A DNA stretch of 64,000 nucleotides from Anammoximicrobium sp964645045 (GTDB lineage Bacteria; Planctomycetota; Planctomycetia; Pirellulales; Pirellulaceae): positions 19,654 through 83,653 of the forward strand of contig CAZXYZ010000040.1 in the NCBI GenBank assembly GCA_964645045.1, written 5' to 3'. Made by a program: the position numbers and the translations under genes. Under the pieces are notes generated by a model, which worked only from the letters and a program-made list of their open reading frames with translations, made no database searches and was not told the DNA's origin. Within the stretch, counting starts at the first letter, position 1; each line of letters opens with the position of its first letter. Shown piece by piece: positions 7,182 to 15,622 of this stretch.

Positions 7182-10016
7182 ATGCCACGCTACAATCCCG
7201 CGTTGATCGAACCCAAATGGCAAAAGTACTGGGATCGGAACCGCACGTTTCAGACGCCCGATCTGCCCACCGGGCCGAAACTGTACGTGCTGGACATGTT
7301 CCCCTATCCCAGCGGTGACGGCCTGCACGTGGGCCACCCCGAAGGCTACACGGCGACCGATATTGTGTGCCGGTTCGAGCGGATGCGGGGCAAATCGGTG
7401 CTGCACCCGATGGGCTTCGACGCTTTTGGGCTGCCCGCCGAAGAGCACGCCATCAAGACGAACACGCCCCCGCGCGAGTCCACCGAACGGAACATTACGA
7501 CGTTCCGCCGCCAGCTGAAGATGCTCGGCTTCAGCTACGACTGGGACCGCGAACTGGCGACCACGGACGTCGACTACTTCCGTTGGACGCAATGGATCTT
7601 CCTGGTGCTGTTCGACACGTGGTTCGATTCGGAACAGCAAAAGGGGCGGCCGATTGCCGAGCTGCCGATCCCGGCTGAGGTAGCCCAGCAGGGCGAGGAC
7701 GCGATCCGGCAGTACCAAGACGACCATCGCCTGGCGTTCCAGTCGGATGCGTTGGTCAATTGGTGCCCAAACCTGGGCACCGTGCTGGCCAACGAGGAGG
7801 TCAAAGACGGCAAAAGCGAGCGCGGCGGCTACCCCGTCCAGCGGATTCCGTTGCGGCAGTGGATGCTGCGGATCACGTCGTATGCGGATCGCCTGGAAAA
7901 GGATTTGGAGACGCTCCGCTGGCCGGACAGCATCAAGCAGATGCAACGCGACTGGATCGGCCGCAGCGTCGGCGCCGAAGTGGATTTCTACATCGGCTCG
8001 CGGGCCGCCTATGCGGACTGGAAAGTGGCTCGCGCCGGCTCGGGCTATCCGCGCCGGCCGGGCGACGAAGTGCTGCGAATTTATACAACGCGCCCGGATA
8101 CGCTGTTCGGCGCAACCTACATGGTGATCGCACCGGAGCATCCGTTTGTCGTGCGTCTGACGACGCCGGAACAGAAGACGGCGGTCGAAGCCTACTGTGC
8201 CCGCGCGGCGGCACGCAGCGACCGCGACCGTCAGGAAGACAAAGAGAAGACCGGCGTCTTCACGGGCTCGTACGCCGTGAACCCCGTCAACGACCAGGAA
8301 GTGCCCATCTGGATCGCCGATTATGTGCTGATCAGCTACGGCACCGGAGCCATCATGGCCGTGCCGGCGCACGATACGCGAGATTTTGAGTTTGCCGAAC
8401 TGTTCAAGATCCCCATCATCGCCGTGGTCGATCCCGGCGATGCCGCGGGCGTCGACCGCGCCGCGGTGCTGGCGGGCCGGCAGTGCTGTGCGGAGGACGG
8501 GATCGCGGTCAACTCGGGCGCGTACGACCGGCTGACGACGGCCGCATTCAAGCAGAAGATCAGCAGCGACCTAGCCGGCCAAGGCTTGGGCCGCGAGGCG
8601 GTCAACTACAAGCTGCGGGATTGGCTGTTCAGCCGCCAGCGGTTCTGGGGCGAGCCGTTTCCGATTCTGCATGAGTTGGACGACCAGGATCGGCCGACAG
8701 GTCGGCTGCGGGCCGTACCGGCGGAGGATCTGCCCGTCGATTTGCCGCCGCTGGACGACTTCAAGCCGCACGGCCGGCCGGAACCGCCGCTGGCCAAAGC
8801 CCCGGAGGATTGGCTGTATACCGAGATCGACGGCCGCCGCTATCGCCGGGAAACGAACACCATGCCGCAATGGGCCGGCTCGTGCTGGTACTACCTGCGC
8901 TTCGTCGACCCGCTGAACGACCAGGCCCTGGTGGATCCGGCCAAAGAAAAAGCCTGGATGCCGGTCGATTTGTACGTCGGCGGCGCGGAGCACGCCGTGC
9001 TGCACTTGCTATACGCCCGGTTCTGGCACAAGGTGCTGTTCGATCGCGGGCACGTCAGCACGGCGGAACCGTTCCAGCGGCTGGTCAACCAGGGCATGAT
9101 CCTGGGCGAGATGGAATTCACAACCTACCGCCGGGCGGACGGCACGGCGGTCAGTTCCAACCGCGTGGCACGCGACGCCGAAGGGCTCCAGATCGACCAG
9201 GAGACCGGCCAGCGAGTTACCGAAGCCAAGGTCGAGGCCGACGCAACGGAGAAACAGGGCGAGAACTTCGTGCTCAAGTCCGATCCGGCGATCCGCATCG
9301 AGAGCCGGGCCTACAAGATGTCCAAGAGCCGCGGCAACGTGGTCAATCCGGATGCGATCGTGAAGGATTACGGCGCGGATTCGCTGCGGTTGTACGAGAT
9401 GTTCATGGGCCCGTTGGAGGCCACCAAGCCGTGGAGCATGGCGGGCGTCAGCGGTGTGCGCAACTTCCTGGACCGCGTCTGGCGGATGATCGTCGACGAA
9501 CGCAGCGAGACGCTCGCGTTGCATCCCGCCGTGCAGGAGGTGGAACTGGACGAAGAGCAAAACCGCATGCTGCATCGCACGATCATGGCGGTGACCGAGG
9601 ACACGGCGCGGATGGAATTCAACACGGCGATTGCCCGCATGATGGAGTTTACGAACTTCTTCACGCGGCTCCAGACGCGGCCCAAGTCGGCGATGGAACG
9701 GCTGGTCCTGCTGCTATCGCCCTACGCTCCGCACATCGCCGAAGAGTTGTGGGAGATCCTGGGGCGCGAACAAACGCTGGCCTACGAGCCTTGGCCGGCG
9801 TATGACGAGGCATTGACCAAGGAGGACACGATCGAAGTGCCGGTGCAGATCAAAGGCAAGCTGCGGGGCCGGATTCGCGTCCCCGCCGAGGCGACCGCCG
9901 CCCAGATGGAAGCCGCCGCCAGGGCCGATGCCAGGGTCGCCGAATGGATCGAAGGCAAGGAGATCGTCAAGGTCGTGGTGGTGCCTGGCCGGCTGGTCAA
10001 TTTTGTCGTCAAGTAG
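7182..10016 (+). CDS. leuS: Leucyl-tRNA synthetase
   Basis: A 944-residue class I aminoacyl-tRNA synthetase that charges tRNA-Leu in the cytoplasm. The HIGH signature is HVGH at residues 49-52 (PYPSGDGLHVGHPEGY) and KMSKS lies near residue 712 (KMSKSRGNVVNPD). The editing (CP1) domain includes TTRPDTLFGATYMVIAPEHP and GTGAIMAVPAHDTRDFEFA, both typical of bacterial LeuRS. It is longer than the usual roughly 860 residues; extra residues lie around 165-185 and in the region ahead of KMSKS (residues about 645-700). The C-terminal domain ends IVKVVVVPGRLVNFVVK. The ATG start has no strong Shine-Dalgarno. Confidence 0.98.
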   Translation: MPRYNPALIEPKWQKYWDRNRTFQTPDLPTGPKLYVLDMFPYPSGDGLHVGHPEGYTATDIVCRFERMRGKSVLHPMGFDAFGLPAEEHAIKTNTPPRESTERNITTFRRQLKMLGFSYDWDRELATTDVDYFRWTQWIFLVLFDTWFDSEQQKGRPIAELPIPAEVAQQGEDAIRQYQDDHRLAFQSDALVNWCPNLGTVLANEEVKDGKSERGGYPVQRIPLRQWMLRITSYADRLEKDLETLRWPDSIKQMQRDWIGRSVGAEVDFYIGSRAAYADWKVARAGSGYPRRPGDEVLRIYTTRPDTLFGATYMVIAPEHPFVVRLTTPEQKTAVEAYCARAAARSDRDRQEDKEKTGVFTGSYAVNPVNDQEVPIWIADYVLISYGTGAIMAVPAHDTRDFEFAELFKIPIIAVVDPGDAAGVDRAAVLAGRQCCAEDGIAVNSGAYDRLTTAAFKQKISSDLAGQGLGREAVNYKLRDWLFSRQRFWGEPFPILHELDDQDRPTGRLRAVPAEDLPVDLPPLDDFKPHGRPEPPLAKAPEDWLYTEIDGRRYRRETNTMPQWAGSCWYYLRFVDPLNDQALVDPAKEKAWMPVDLYVGGAEHAVLHLLYARFWHKVLFDRGHVSTAEPFQRLVNQGMILGEMEFTTYRRADGTAVSSNRVARDAEGLQIDQETGQRVTEAKVEADATEKQGENFVLKSDPAIRIESRAYKMSKSRGNVVNPDAIVKDYGADSLRLYEMFMGPLEATKPWSMAGVSGVRNFLDRVWRMIVDERSETLALHPAVQEVELDEEQNRMLHRTIMAVTEDTARMEFNTAIARMMEFTNFFTRLQTRPKSAMERLVLLLSPYAPHIAEELWEILGREQTLAYEPWPAYDEALTKEDTIEVPVQIKGKLRGRIRVPAEATAAQMEAAARADARVAEWIEGKEIVKVVVVPGRLVNFVVK

Positions 10017-10038
10017 TGGATCGAAGCAGTCACAATTC

Positions 10039-10116
10039 GTAGCATGGCTCTCCAGAGCCGTGCAGTGATACTGGACTTCGCACGAGAACTCACACGGCTC
10101 TGGAGAGCCATGCTAC
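10039..10116. repeat. REP-like inverted pair A1
   Basis: Perfect 24-bp arms at 10039-10062 (GTAGCATGGCTCTCCAGAGC plus CGTG) and 10093-10116. The GTAG head followed by a GGCTCT/AGAGCC hairpin is the layout of classical REP sequences. Nearly the same arms recur at 41564-41641. Confidence 0.9.
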
Positions 10117-10124
10117 TGCCGACC

Positions 10125-11162
10125 ATGGCGCGCAAGGGTCAAACACCCATTGAAACCGGTTTGGCGCTGGACGCTTTTGCCCAGTCGAGCGACGCGAAAC
10201 GGCGCCGCGTGCCGGCTTGGCTGCTGTCGGCATTGTTGCACGGCGCCGTCCTGATCCTGTGCGCGGTGATCACCCCGGTGCCATCCGGCGGTATCGCTAT
10301 CGAGCCGCCCCGCTCGGGCGGGATCGTGCTGGTCCAATCGACAGGCAGCGACGCGAAGTACTTTGACGAGCAAGACAATGCCGAGGCCGCATCGGCAGCC
10401 AGCCCCAAGGCGATCGCGACCGCCGACGCAGCGCAAAACCCCGCAGACATGCTGCCCTCGGCCACCGATTCGCCGGTCGATGCGTCCGCGGTGTTGCCGT
10501 CGGCCGATGCGATTGGCGGTCTGGGCGTAGGTGCCGACTTGGCGGCAGCGCTGCCCGCCGCCGGCGATTTGACGGCCGGAGTCGGCCCCGACAAACGCCT
10601 TGGCAAGAGTACCCAGACCTACGTGTTCGGGGCCAAGGGCGAAGGCAGCGTGTTCATTTACGTTTTCGACCGCTCGGACAGCATGAACGGATTTGAAGGC
10701 CGGCCGCTGGCTGCGTCCAAAACAGAGTTGATCAAGAGCCTGCAATCGCTGCAGGCGATTCACCAATTCCAGATCATCTTTTATAACGCCGAGGTCACCG
10801 CCTTTAACCCGTCGCCGTCCCGGCCGCCGAAAGTGATGTTCGCCACCGAACAGAACAAGGCACTGGCGGCTCAGTTCGTCCGCAATGTTCCCGCCTATAA
10901 CGGGACGCGGCACATGGAACCGTTGCGGTTGGCGATGCGGCTGGCTCCCGATGTGATTTTTTTCCTGACGGACGCCGGCGAGCCCCAATTGAGTGCGGCG
11001 GACCTGGAGTCCCTGCGGCGGCTGAATTCCGGCACCGTCATCCATACGATCGAGTTCGGCGCCGGTCCGGACCCGGGCGGCGACAATTTCCTGGCGCGGC
11101 TGGCGCGGCAAAACGACGGCCAGCACGTGTACGTCGACGTAACGCGGTTGCCGGGACTGTAA
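10125..11162 (+). CDS. VWA-domain protein with TonB-like N-terminal anchor
   Basis: A 345-residue inner-membrane protein. Residues 31-50 form one transmembrane helix, AWLLSALLHGAVLILCAVIT, whose S35-x3-H39 spacing and GAV tail resemble the ExbBD-contacting helix of TonB. Residues about 75-165 are Ala/Asp/Pro-rich and probably disordered. A von Willebrand A domain follows, with the MIDAS D182-x-S184-x-S186 in FDRSDSM and a later FLTDAGE strand. No TonB C-terminal domain is present. The ATG at 10125 is chosen; earlier in-frame ATGs lie inside repeat A1. It is the first gene of a run with a TPR-like protein, ExbB and two ExbD genes, which suggests a proton-motive-force-driven periplasmic task. 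The partner is unknown. Confidence 0.8.
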   Translation: MARKGQTPIETGLALDAFAQSSDAKRRRVPAWLLSALLHGAVLILCAVITPVPSGGIAIEPPRSGGIVLVQSTGSDAKYFDEQDNAEAASAASPKAIATADAAQNPADMLPSATDSPVDASAVLPSADAIGGLGVGADLAAALPAAGDLTAGVGPDKRLGKSTQTYVFGAKGEGSVFIYVFDRSDSMNGFEGRPLAASKTELIKSLQSLQAIHQFQIIFYNAEVTAFNPSPSRPPKVMFATEQNKALAAQFVRNVPAYNGTRHMEPLRLAMRLAPDVIFFLTDAGEPQLSAADLESLRRLNSGTVIHTIEFGAGPDPGGDNFLARLARQNDGQHVYVDVTRLPGL

Positions 11163-11170
11163 GCAGGGCC

Positions 11171-11261
11171 TTTTGGAGTGCGGTGACTTGTCGCCGCTTT
11201 CAATATGCTTGGGAAGCGAAATCGAAAATCGAACGCGGCGACACGTCGCCGCACTCCAAAA
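11171..11261. repeat. REP-like inverted pair D
   Basis: Arms of 27 bp at 11171-11197 and 11235-11261 with two mismatches. Each starts TTTTGGAGTGCGG and contains a CGGCGAC/GTCGCCG hairpin with a GGAG head. The right arm lies inside the first codons of the next gene. Confidence 0.85.
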
Positions 11262-12302
11262 GACCGCCTCGCGGCGGTCGTCCCGCGGGTCACGCTGCTG
11301 CTTGCCTGCATCCTGACGATTCCTGGGTTGGCTGCGGATACCGTGGTTTACAAGACCGGAAAAGACCAGACCACTCAGACCTCCGTGACGGGGACCATTG
11401 CCGACTATTCAGCCGGGCGGTTGACGATTCGCAGCGAGGCGGGCCTGCCGCAAACGATTCCCGCCGAGCGGATTGTGCAGATCCAAAGCGACTGGACGCC
11501 CGCTGAGACGACGGGCGATCAGCTGTCTCGGGATGGAAAGCTTGCCGAGGCCGTCAAGAGCTACCAGCAGGCGTTGCGGGACGAAAGACGTGTTTGGGTC
11601 CAACGGCAAATTGTCGCCAAACTGGTCGGCAGCTACTGCCAGCTGGAACAATTCGATCTGGCCGGAGGTGCTTTCTTGCGACTGTTGCAAAGCGACCCGC
11701 AAACGTCGCATATCGGCGTCATTCCCCTGTCGTGGATGACCTTCTCGCCAACGCCGGCACTGCACCAGCGGGCAGCCGCGTGGATGGCTAATACCCAAGA
11801 TTCCACGTCTGTGCTGTTGGGTGCCAGCTGGCTGCTGTCGACCGCGCAGCGCACCGCGGCGGTCCAGTCGCTGCAACGCCTGCTCACCGACCGCGACCCG
11901 CGTGTGGCCATGCTGGCGCAAACGCAGTTGTGGCGGACCCGCAATGCCACGGCGACAATCGAGGAGATCCAAGGTTGGGAGGCGTGGTTGACGCGTCTGC
12001 CCCGCGACTTACGATCCGGCCCTTACTGCGTGATCGGCCAGGCTTGGTCCACCAAAGGATGTCCCGCCAAGTCGGCTTTGGCCTACCTGCGGGTGCCGAT
12101 CCTGTACGGAACCGATCGCCGACTGGCCGCCGCAGCCCTGTTGGCGGCGGGACGCGAATTGGAAAAAATCGGCCAGAGGCAAGAAGCCGTGACACTGTAT
12201 GGCGAAGCCGTCCGGGATTGCCCCGCCGCTCCGGCCGCAGCCGAAGCCCGCACGCGGCTGGACGAATTGGCGAGTCCCGCGAAGTTCGGAAAGGATATCT
12301 AG
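11205..12302 (+). CDS. Secreted TPR-like protein of the ExbBD operon
   Basis: A 365-residue protein. After a long basic N-region comes a signal-like hydrophobic stretch, VTLLLACILTIPGLAAD. Residues about 45-95 (VVYKTGKDQTTQTSVTGTIADYSAG and following) look like a small beta domain seen in planctomycete secreted proteins. The rest is helical and TPR-like, for example DGKLAEAVKSYQQALRDERR and QRQEAVTLYGEAVRDCPAAP. It probably sits in the periplasm as a scaffold for the VWA/ExbBD complex, which is inference from position. The start at 11205 lies inside repeat D, and residues about 11-19 are encoded by the repeat arm. No better start codon precedes the signal core. Confidence 0.65.
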   Translation: MLGKRNRKSNAATRRRTPKDRLAAVVPRVTLLLACILTIPGLAADTVVYKTGKDQTTQTSVTGTIADYSAGRLTIRSEAGLPQTIPAERIVQIQSDWTPAETTGDQLSRDGKLAEAVKSYQQALRDERRVWVQRQIVAKLVGSYCQLEQFDLAGGAFLRLLQSDPQTSHIGVIPLSWMTFSPTPALHQRAAAWMANTQDSTSVLLGASWLLSTAQRTAAVQSLQRLLTDRDPRVAMLAQTQLWRTRNATATIEEIQGWEAWLTRLPRDLRSGPYCVIGQAWSTKGCPAKSALAYLRVPILYGTDRRLAAAALLAAGRELEKIGQRQEAVTLYGEAVRDCPAAPAAAEARTRLDELASPAKFGKDI

Positions 12303-12303
12303 C

Positions 12304-13128
12304 TTGTTCCTGCGAAAACACCTGTTATTGTGGGCCGCCGTCGCGGCGATGGTTGGTCTGGCTGTCTCTGCCGCCTTGGCCGCTCAGCCGGATCCCGCTC
12401 CCGCGGCGGCGGCTGCTGAAACCGCCGGCGAGCACGGTCCGCAAGGTTTGTTCAGCATCATCTTCTCCGGCGGTCCGATCGGCGTGTCCATCATGCTGCT
12501 GCTGTTGGCGTTGTCGTTGACCGCGGCCTACCTGGGGTTTGAGCACCTGCTGACGATCCGCCGCAATGAACTGATGCCGGACGGATTTGCCGACCAGGTT
12601 CGCGAGCTGTTGCTGGCCGGCCGCGTCGTCGAGGCGGATCAGGCCTGCCGCCAGCAACCCTGCCTGCTGTCGTTCGTCTTGTTGAACGGCCTGGCGGAGC
12701 TGGATACCGGCTGGACGGCCGTCGAGAAGGCGATGGAGGACGCCCTGGCCGAACAATCGGCACGGCTGTTCCGGCGAGTCGAGTATTTGTCCGTGATCGG
12801 CAACATCGCTCCCATGGTCGGCCTGCTGGGCACCGTGGTTGGGCTGATCATGGCCTTCTATCAGGTCGCCGCAACCCAAGGGGCCGCCGGGGCCGGCGAG
12901 ATGGCCAGCGGGATCTACCATGCCCTGGTCAGCACGGTGGCCGGCTTGATCATCGCCATTCCGGCATTGGGTGTATTCGCCATTTTTCGCAATCGCATTG
13001 ATCAACTGGTCGCCGAAGCGGCGTACCTGGCCCAGCACGCCATGGCGCCGCTGAAACGCCGCCGCCTGCGCGGCCCAACGGCGCCCGCCGCACCTCCGGC
13101 GCCGCCGCCCGTCGAAGGAGTCCGCTGA
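12304..13128 (+). CDS. MotA/TolQ/ExbB-type proton channel protein
   Basis: A 274-residue inner-membrane protein. A signal-like N-terminus (LLLWAAVAAMVGLAVSAALA) precedes the ExbB core: TM1 GPIGVSIMLLLLALSLTAAY, TM2 around NIAPMVGLLGTVVGLIMAFY, and TM3 ALVSTVAGLIIAIPALGVFA. These are the conserved TolQ/ExbB channel motifs. With ExbD it uses the proton gradient to energise a partner. The TTG at 12304 is chosen because GGAAAGG lies just upstream and the frame before it overlaps the TPR-like gene. The downstream exbD start overlaps its stop, which implies translational coupling. Confidence 0.9.
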   Translation: MFLRKHLLLWAAVAAMVGLAVSAALAAQPDPAPAAAAAETAGEHGPQGLFSIIFSGGPIGVSIMLLLLALSLTAAYLGFEHLLTIRRNELMPDGFADQVRELLLAGRVVEADQACRQQPCLLSFVLLNGLAELDTGWTAVEKAMEDALAEQSARLFRRVEYLSVIGNIAPMVGLLGTVVGLIMAFYQVAATQGAAGAGEMASGIYHALVSTVAGLIIAIPALGVFAIFRNRIDQLVAEAAYLAQHAMAPLKRRRLRGPTAPAAPPAPPPVEGVR

Positions 13129-13556
13129 TGCGCGTTCCCAATCATGGGCGGAACAGTTCGCGGAACATCAACATGACGCCGATGATCGACGTCGTGTTCC
13201 AGCTGATTATTTTCTTTTTGGTATCCAGCCATCTGGCCAAGCAAGAGGCCCAACTGCCGCTGCCCCTGCCGCTGGCCGCCAGTGGTTCGAAGGAAGGCAA
13301 CGAGACCAACCCGCGCGTGACGATCAATGTGCTGGCCGACGGTCAGTTGTCACTGGCGGGCAAGCATTTGGCGGCCGCGGACCTGCAGCAGCGGCTGCAG
13401 ACCAAGCTGGCGGAAACAGGGACCGATCTGGAAGTTCGGATCCGCAGCGACCGGACCGTGGCGTACCGGCACGTGGAACCGATCCTGCTGGCGTGCGCCC
13501 AAGCGGGAGTCTGGAACGTGGCTTTTGCCGTGTACCGTCCGGAGGACGTCCGCTGA
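13128..13556 (+). CDS. ExbD/TolR family protein (first copy)
   Basis: A 142-residue protein with a short cytoplasmic N-terminus, one transmembrane helix (MIDVVFQLIIFFLVSSHLA) holding the conserved proton-path Asp at D21, and a periplasmic domain ending WNVAFAVYRPED. The ATG at 13128 overlaps the exbB TGA and follows GAAGGAG. It pairs with the ExbB protein upstream. Confidence 0.92.
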   Translation: MRVPNHGRNSSRNINMTPMIDVVFQLIIFFLVSSHLAKQEAQLPLPLPLAASGSKEGNETNPRVTINVLADGQLSLAGKHLAAADLQQRLQTKLAETGTDLEVRIRSDRTVAYRHVEPILLACAQAGVWNVAFAVYRPEDVR

Positions 13557-14023
13557 TGCGTGCGCCATCGATCTACACTCGGAAACGCACGGGCCTGGAT
13601 ATCCCCATGACGCCCTTGATTGACGTCGTCTTCCAGTTGCTCGTGTTCTTTCTACTGACGGCCAGTTTCCACGCGGCCGAACACCTGCTGCCCAGCCGTG
13701 TGTCCGCACCTTCCGCCAGCGGCGCAGGCAATCCGGCGGAAACACCGCCGCCGGAGGACGATTTCGACCAGGTCGTGGTCCGCATCCTCTGGACCGATGG
13801 CCAACCGGCGTGGCAAATCAACGGTCAGACGCTGGTCAGTCTGCAGGAAGTCCGCAACACGCTGGCCGCCGTCGCCCGAGTGAAAGCCGACGCGCCGGTG
13901 ATCCTGCATCCCGACCCCGACGTGCCTCTGGGCCATGTGATCGACGTGTACGATGTCACGCGCCTGGTCGGCTTCCCCCAGGTTCAGTTTGCCGCGTCTT
14001 CCACCGCTGGACGCAGCCGCTGA
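13556..14023 (+). CDS. ExbD/TolR family protein (second copy)
   Basis: A 155-residue paralogue of the upstream ExbD. The helix LIDVVFQLLVFFLLTASFHA carries D23, and the periplasmic part ends in VGFPQVQFAAS. The ATG at 13556 overlaps the stop of the first exbD. Two different ExbD proteins per ExbB are common in planctomycetes and may form a heterodimer. The 3' end overlaps the convergent DUF4058 gene by 68 bases. Confidence 0.92.
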   Translation: MRAPSIYTRKRTGLDIPMTPLIDVVFQLLVFFLLTASFHAAEHLLPSRVSAPSASGAGNPAETPPPEDDFDQVVVRILWTDGQPAWQINGQTLVSLQEVRNTLAAVARVKADAPVILHPDPDVPLGHVIDVYDVTRLVGFPQVQFAASSTAGRSR

Positions 14024-14702
14024 GCCATTCGCGCCGTTCCAGCGCCACGGGTGGGTCGAGCGCAACGTCGTAGTCCACGGCCCCCCGCGCATAGGGCCCA
14101 CTGTCGAAAGCCTGATCGAATGCGTACTGCAAATCGAGGGGGACCTCCGCTTCCTCTTTCCGCAAGGGTACGGGAATGCAGGGAAGGGTGTCTTCGAGCC
14201 GGATCGGAAACACCTCGAAATCCAGATCGGCCCCGCGCTGCCAGGCTCGATTGACCGCCGCCAGGTAATCCGGCTGCGGGTCGAGTTGGGCGACAAAATC
14301 AGCCAACCGTGCCCCCCCGACGATTGGCTCGCCGGCGCGCAACAGATCCAGTTCGATCAAAGATGTGTCGCTCGCGAGAATTTCCTGCTGCTTTGCTTCA
14401 TAGGCCCGCCCGTCCGGGCCGCGGCGTTTGTTGGCCGGACTGACGATCTCGATCAGCGTGACCAGCGCGTGACGGCGCGAGGTGTCGCGGACCTCGACGA
14501 AGTGGTGATCCAACGGCTCGCTGGGAATCACATCCAAGCCCACGATGCCGACTTCCGGACGCATCTCCAGACGCGCGTAATACGGCTGCGGAAGCGTGCG
14601 ATTCAGTTCCGTACTGATCTGTCCCGCGAGACGATCGTGGAGATCCGGCCAGATGTCCGGGGCCTCCAGGAACGGATCCATACCGGGAAAAGGCGATGGC
14701 AC
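13956..14702 (-). CDS. DUF4058 family protein
   Basis: A 248-residue cytoplasmic protein of unknown function. The family signature SPFPGMDPFLEAPDIWPDLH is at the N-terminus, followed by VTLIEIVSPANKR, which resembles a Uma2/PD-(D/E)xK-like fold core. The GTG at 14702 is chosen because it begins the signature and follows AGGAG. A second DUF4058 gene lies upstream in the same orientation. Such pairs are common in planctomycetes, cyanobacteria and chloroflexi. No role is known. Confidence 0.85.
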   Translation of the reverse strand: MPSPFPGMDPFLEAPDIWPDLHDRLAGQISTELNRTLPQPYYARLEMRPEVGIVGLDVIPSEPLDHHFVEVRDTSRRHALVTLIEIVSPANKRRGPDGRAYEAKQQEILASDTSLIELDLLRAGEPIVGGARLADFVAQLDPQPDYLAAVNRAWQRGADLDFEVFPIRLEDTLPCIPVPLRKEEAEVPLDLQYAFDQAFDSGPYARGAVDYDVALDPPVALERREWLSGCVQRWKTRQTEPGGSRPGA

Positions 14703-14804
14703 GCTGACGCTCCTAGTCTGTGAAAGAAAGGGGCAGCGGTCCACGGACCGCGATGGCTCCACCGCTGTCCTCTGCCGTCCCCGAAAATCTATTGTAGCCC
14801 CATA

Positions 14805-15605
14805 TCAACGCCGCAGCCCCTTGTCCTGCAGCAGCCGATCCGCCCAGCGCGCGTCGTCCCTGGGTAAAGGGGGCACCGGTTCGATGCCGTAATCAATGGT
14901 CAGATCATAACTCGAACGGTCATAGACGGTGGTCAGCACTTGCTGCAAATCCAGCTTCGCATCGGGATCCGGCGCCCGCAGAGGAATGGGAATGACCGGC
15001 AAGGGCTGGGGAAGTCGGATCGGCCACACTTTTCCCGACGGTCGCCGTTCGACTCGCGAGACATGCACGAAATAGTCGCCGTAAGGCATCAACTCCGCCG
15101 CCACCAGCCGTTCGCCATCGCGGAGCAAATCCACCTCGACCCAATGGCTTTGCGACGCCAACACTTCGGCACGTTTTCGCCGATAACTCTCTTGGCCGCG
15201 CGAGTTGGGGGTCTTGTTCGTCGGGCTCAGGACCTCGATCACCGTCACCACCTGCCGCCGTGACGCGTCGATCACTTCGATTCGCGGTTCCCGGATCTCC
15301 TCTTCGATCAGCGTCACTACCTCGACCGGTTCGGCGACGGCCACCGCACCGGTATCGCCCAAGGGCACCCATGGCCCCGGCGGCCGTTCTTCGCGTGCCA
15401 GCACACGCACGTCGGGTGCGATGACCCGGCGTCCCGGGTCATCTTGGTCGGAAATGTACACGCGATCCTCGGCGCGAGCGTAGTAGTTCGGCCGCAGTTG
15501 GCGATTCAGCACCGCCTGAATCTCCGTAATCAGGTTGACGTGCAAATTCGGCCAACCTGCGGGATCTTCCAAGTACGGATCCATACCGGGAAAAGGCGAT
15601 GGCAT
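14805..15605 (-). CDS. DUF4058 family protein (second copy)
   Basis: A 266-residue protein starting MPSPFPGMDPYLEDPAGWPN, the DUF4058 signature, with VTVIEVLSPTNKTPNSRGQE in the core. The ATG at 15605 follows AAGGAG. It resembles the neighbouring copy in layout but not closely in sequence, so the pair looks like an old duplication. Function unknown. Confidence 0.88.
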   Translation of the reverse strand: MPSPFPGMDPYLEDPAGWPNLHVNLITEIQAVLNRQLRPNYYARAEDRVYISDQDDPGRRVIAPDVRVLAREERPPGPWVPLGDTGAVAVAEPVEVVTLIEEEIREPRIEVIDASRRQVVTVIEVLSPTNKTPNSRGQESYRRKRAEVLASQSHWVEVDLLRDGERLVAAELMPYGDYFVHVSRVERRPSGKVWPIRLPQPLPVIPIPLRAPDPDAKLDLQQVLTTVYDRSSYDLTIDYGIEPVPPLPRDDARWADRLLQDKGLRR

Positions 15606-15622
15606 CGCACGAACTCCTTCGT

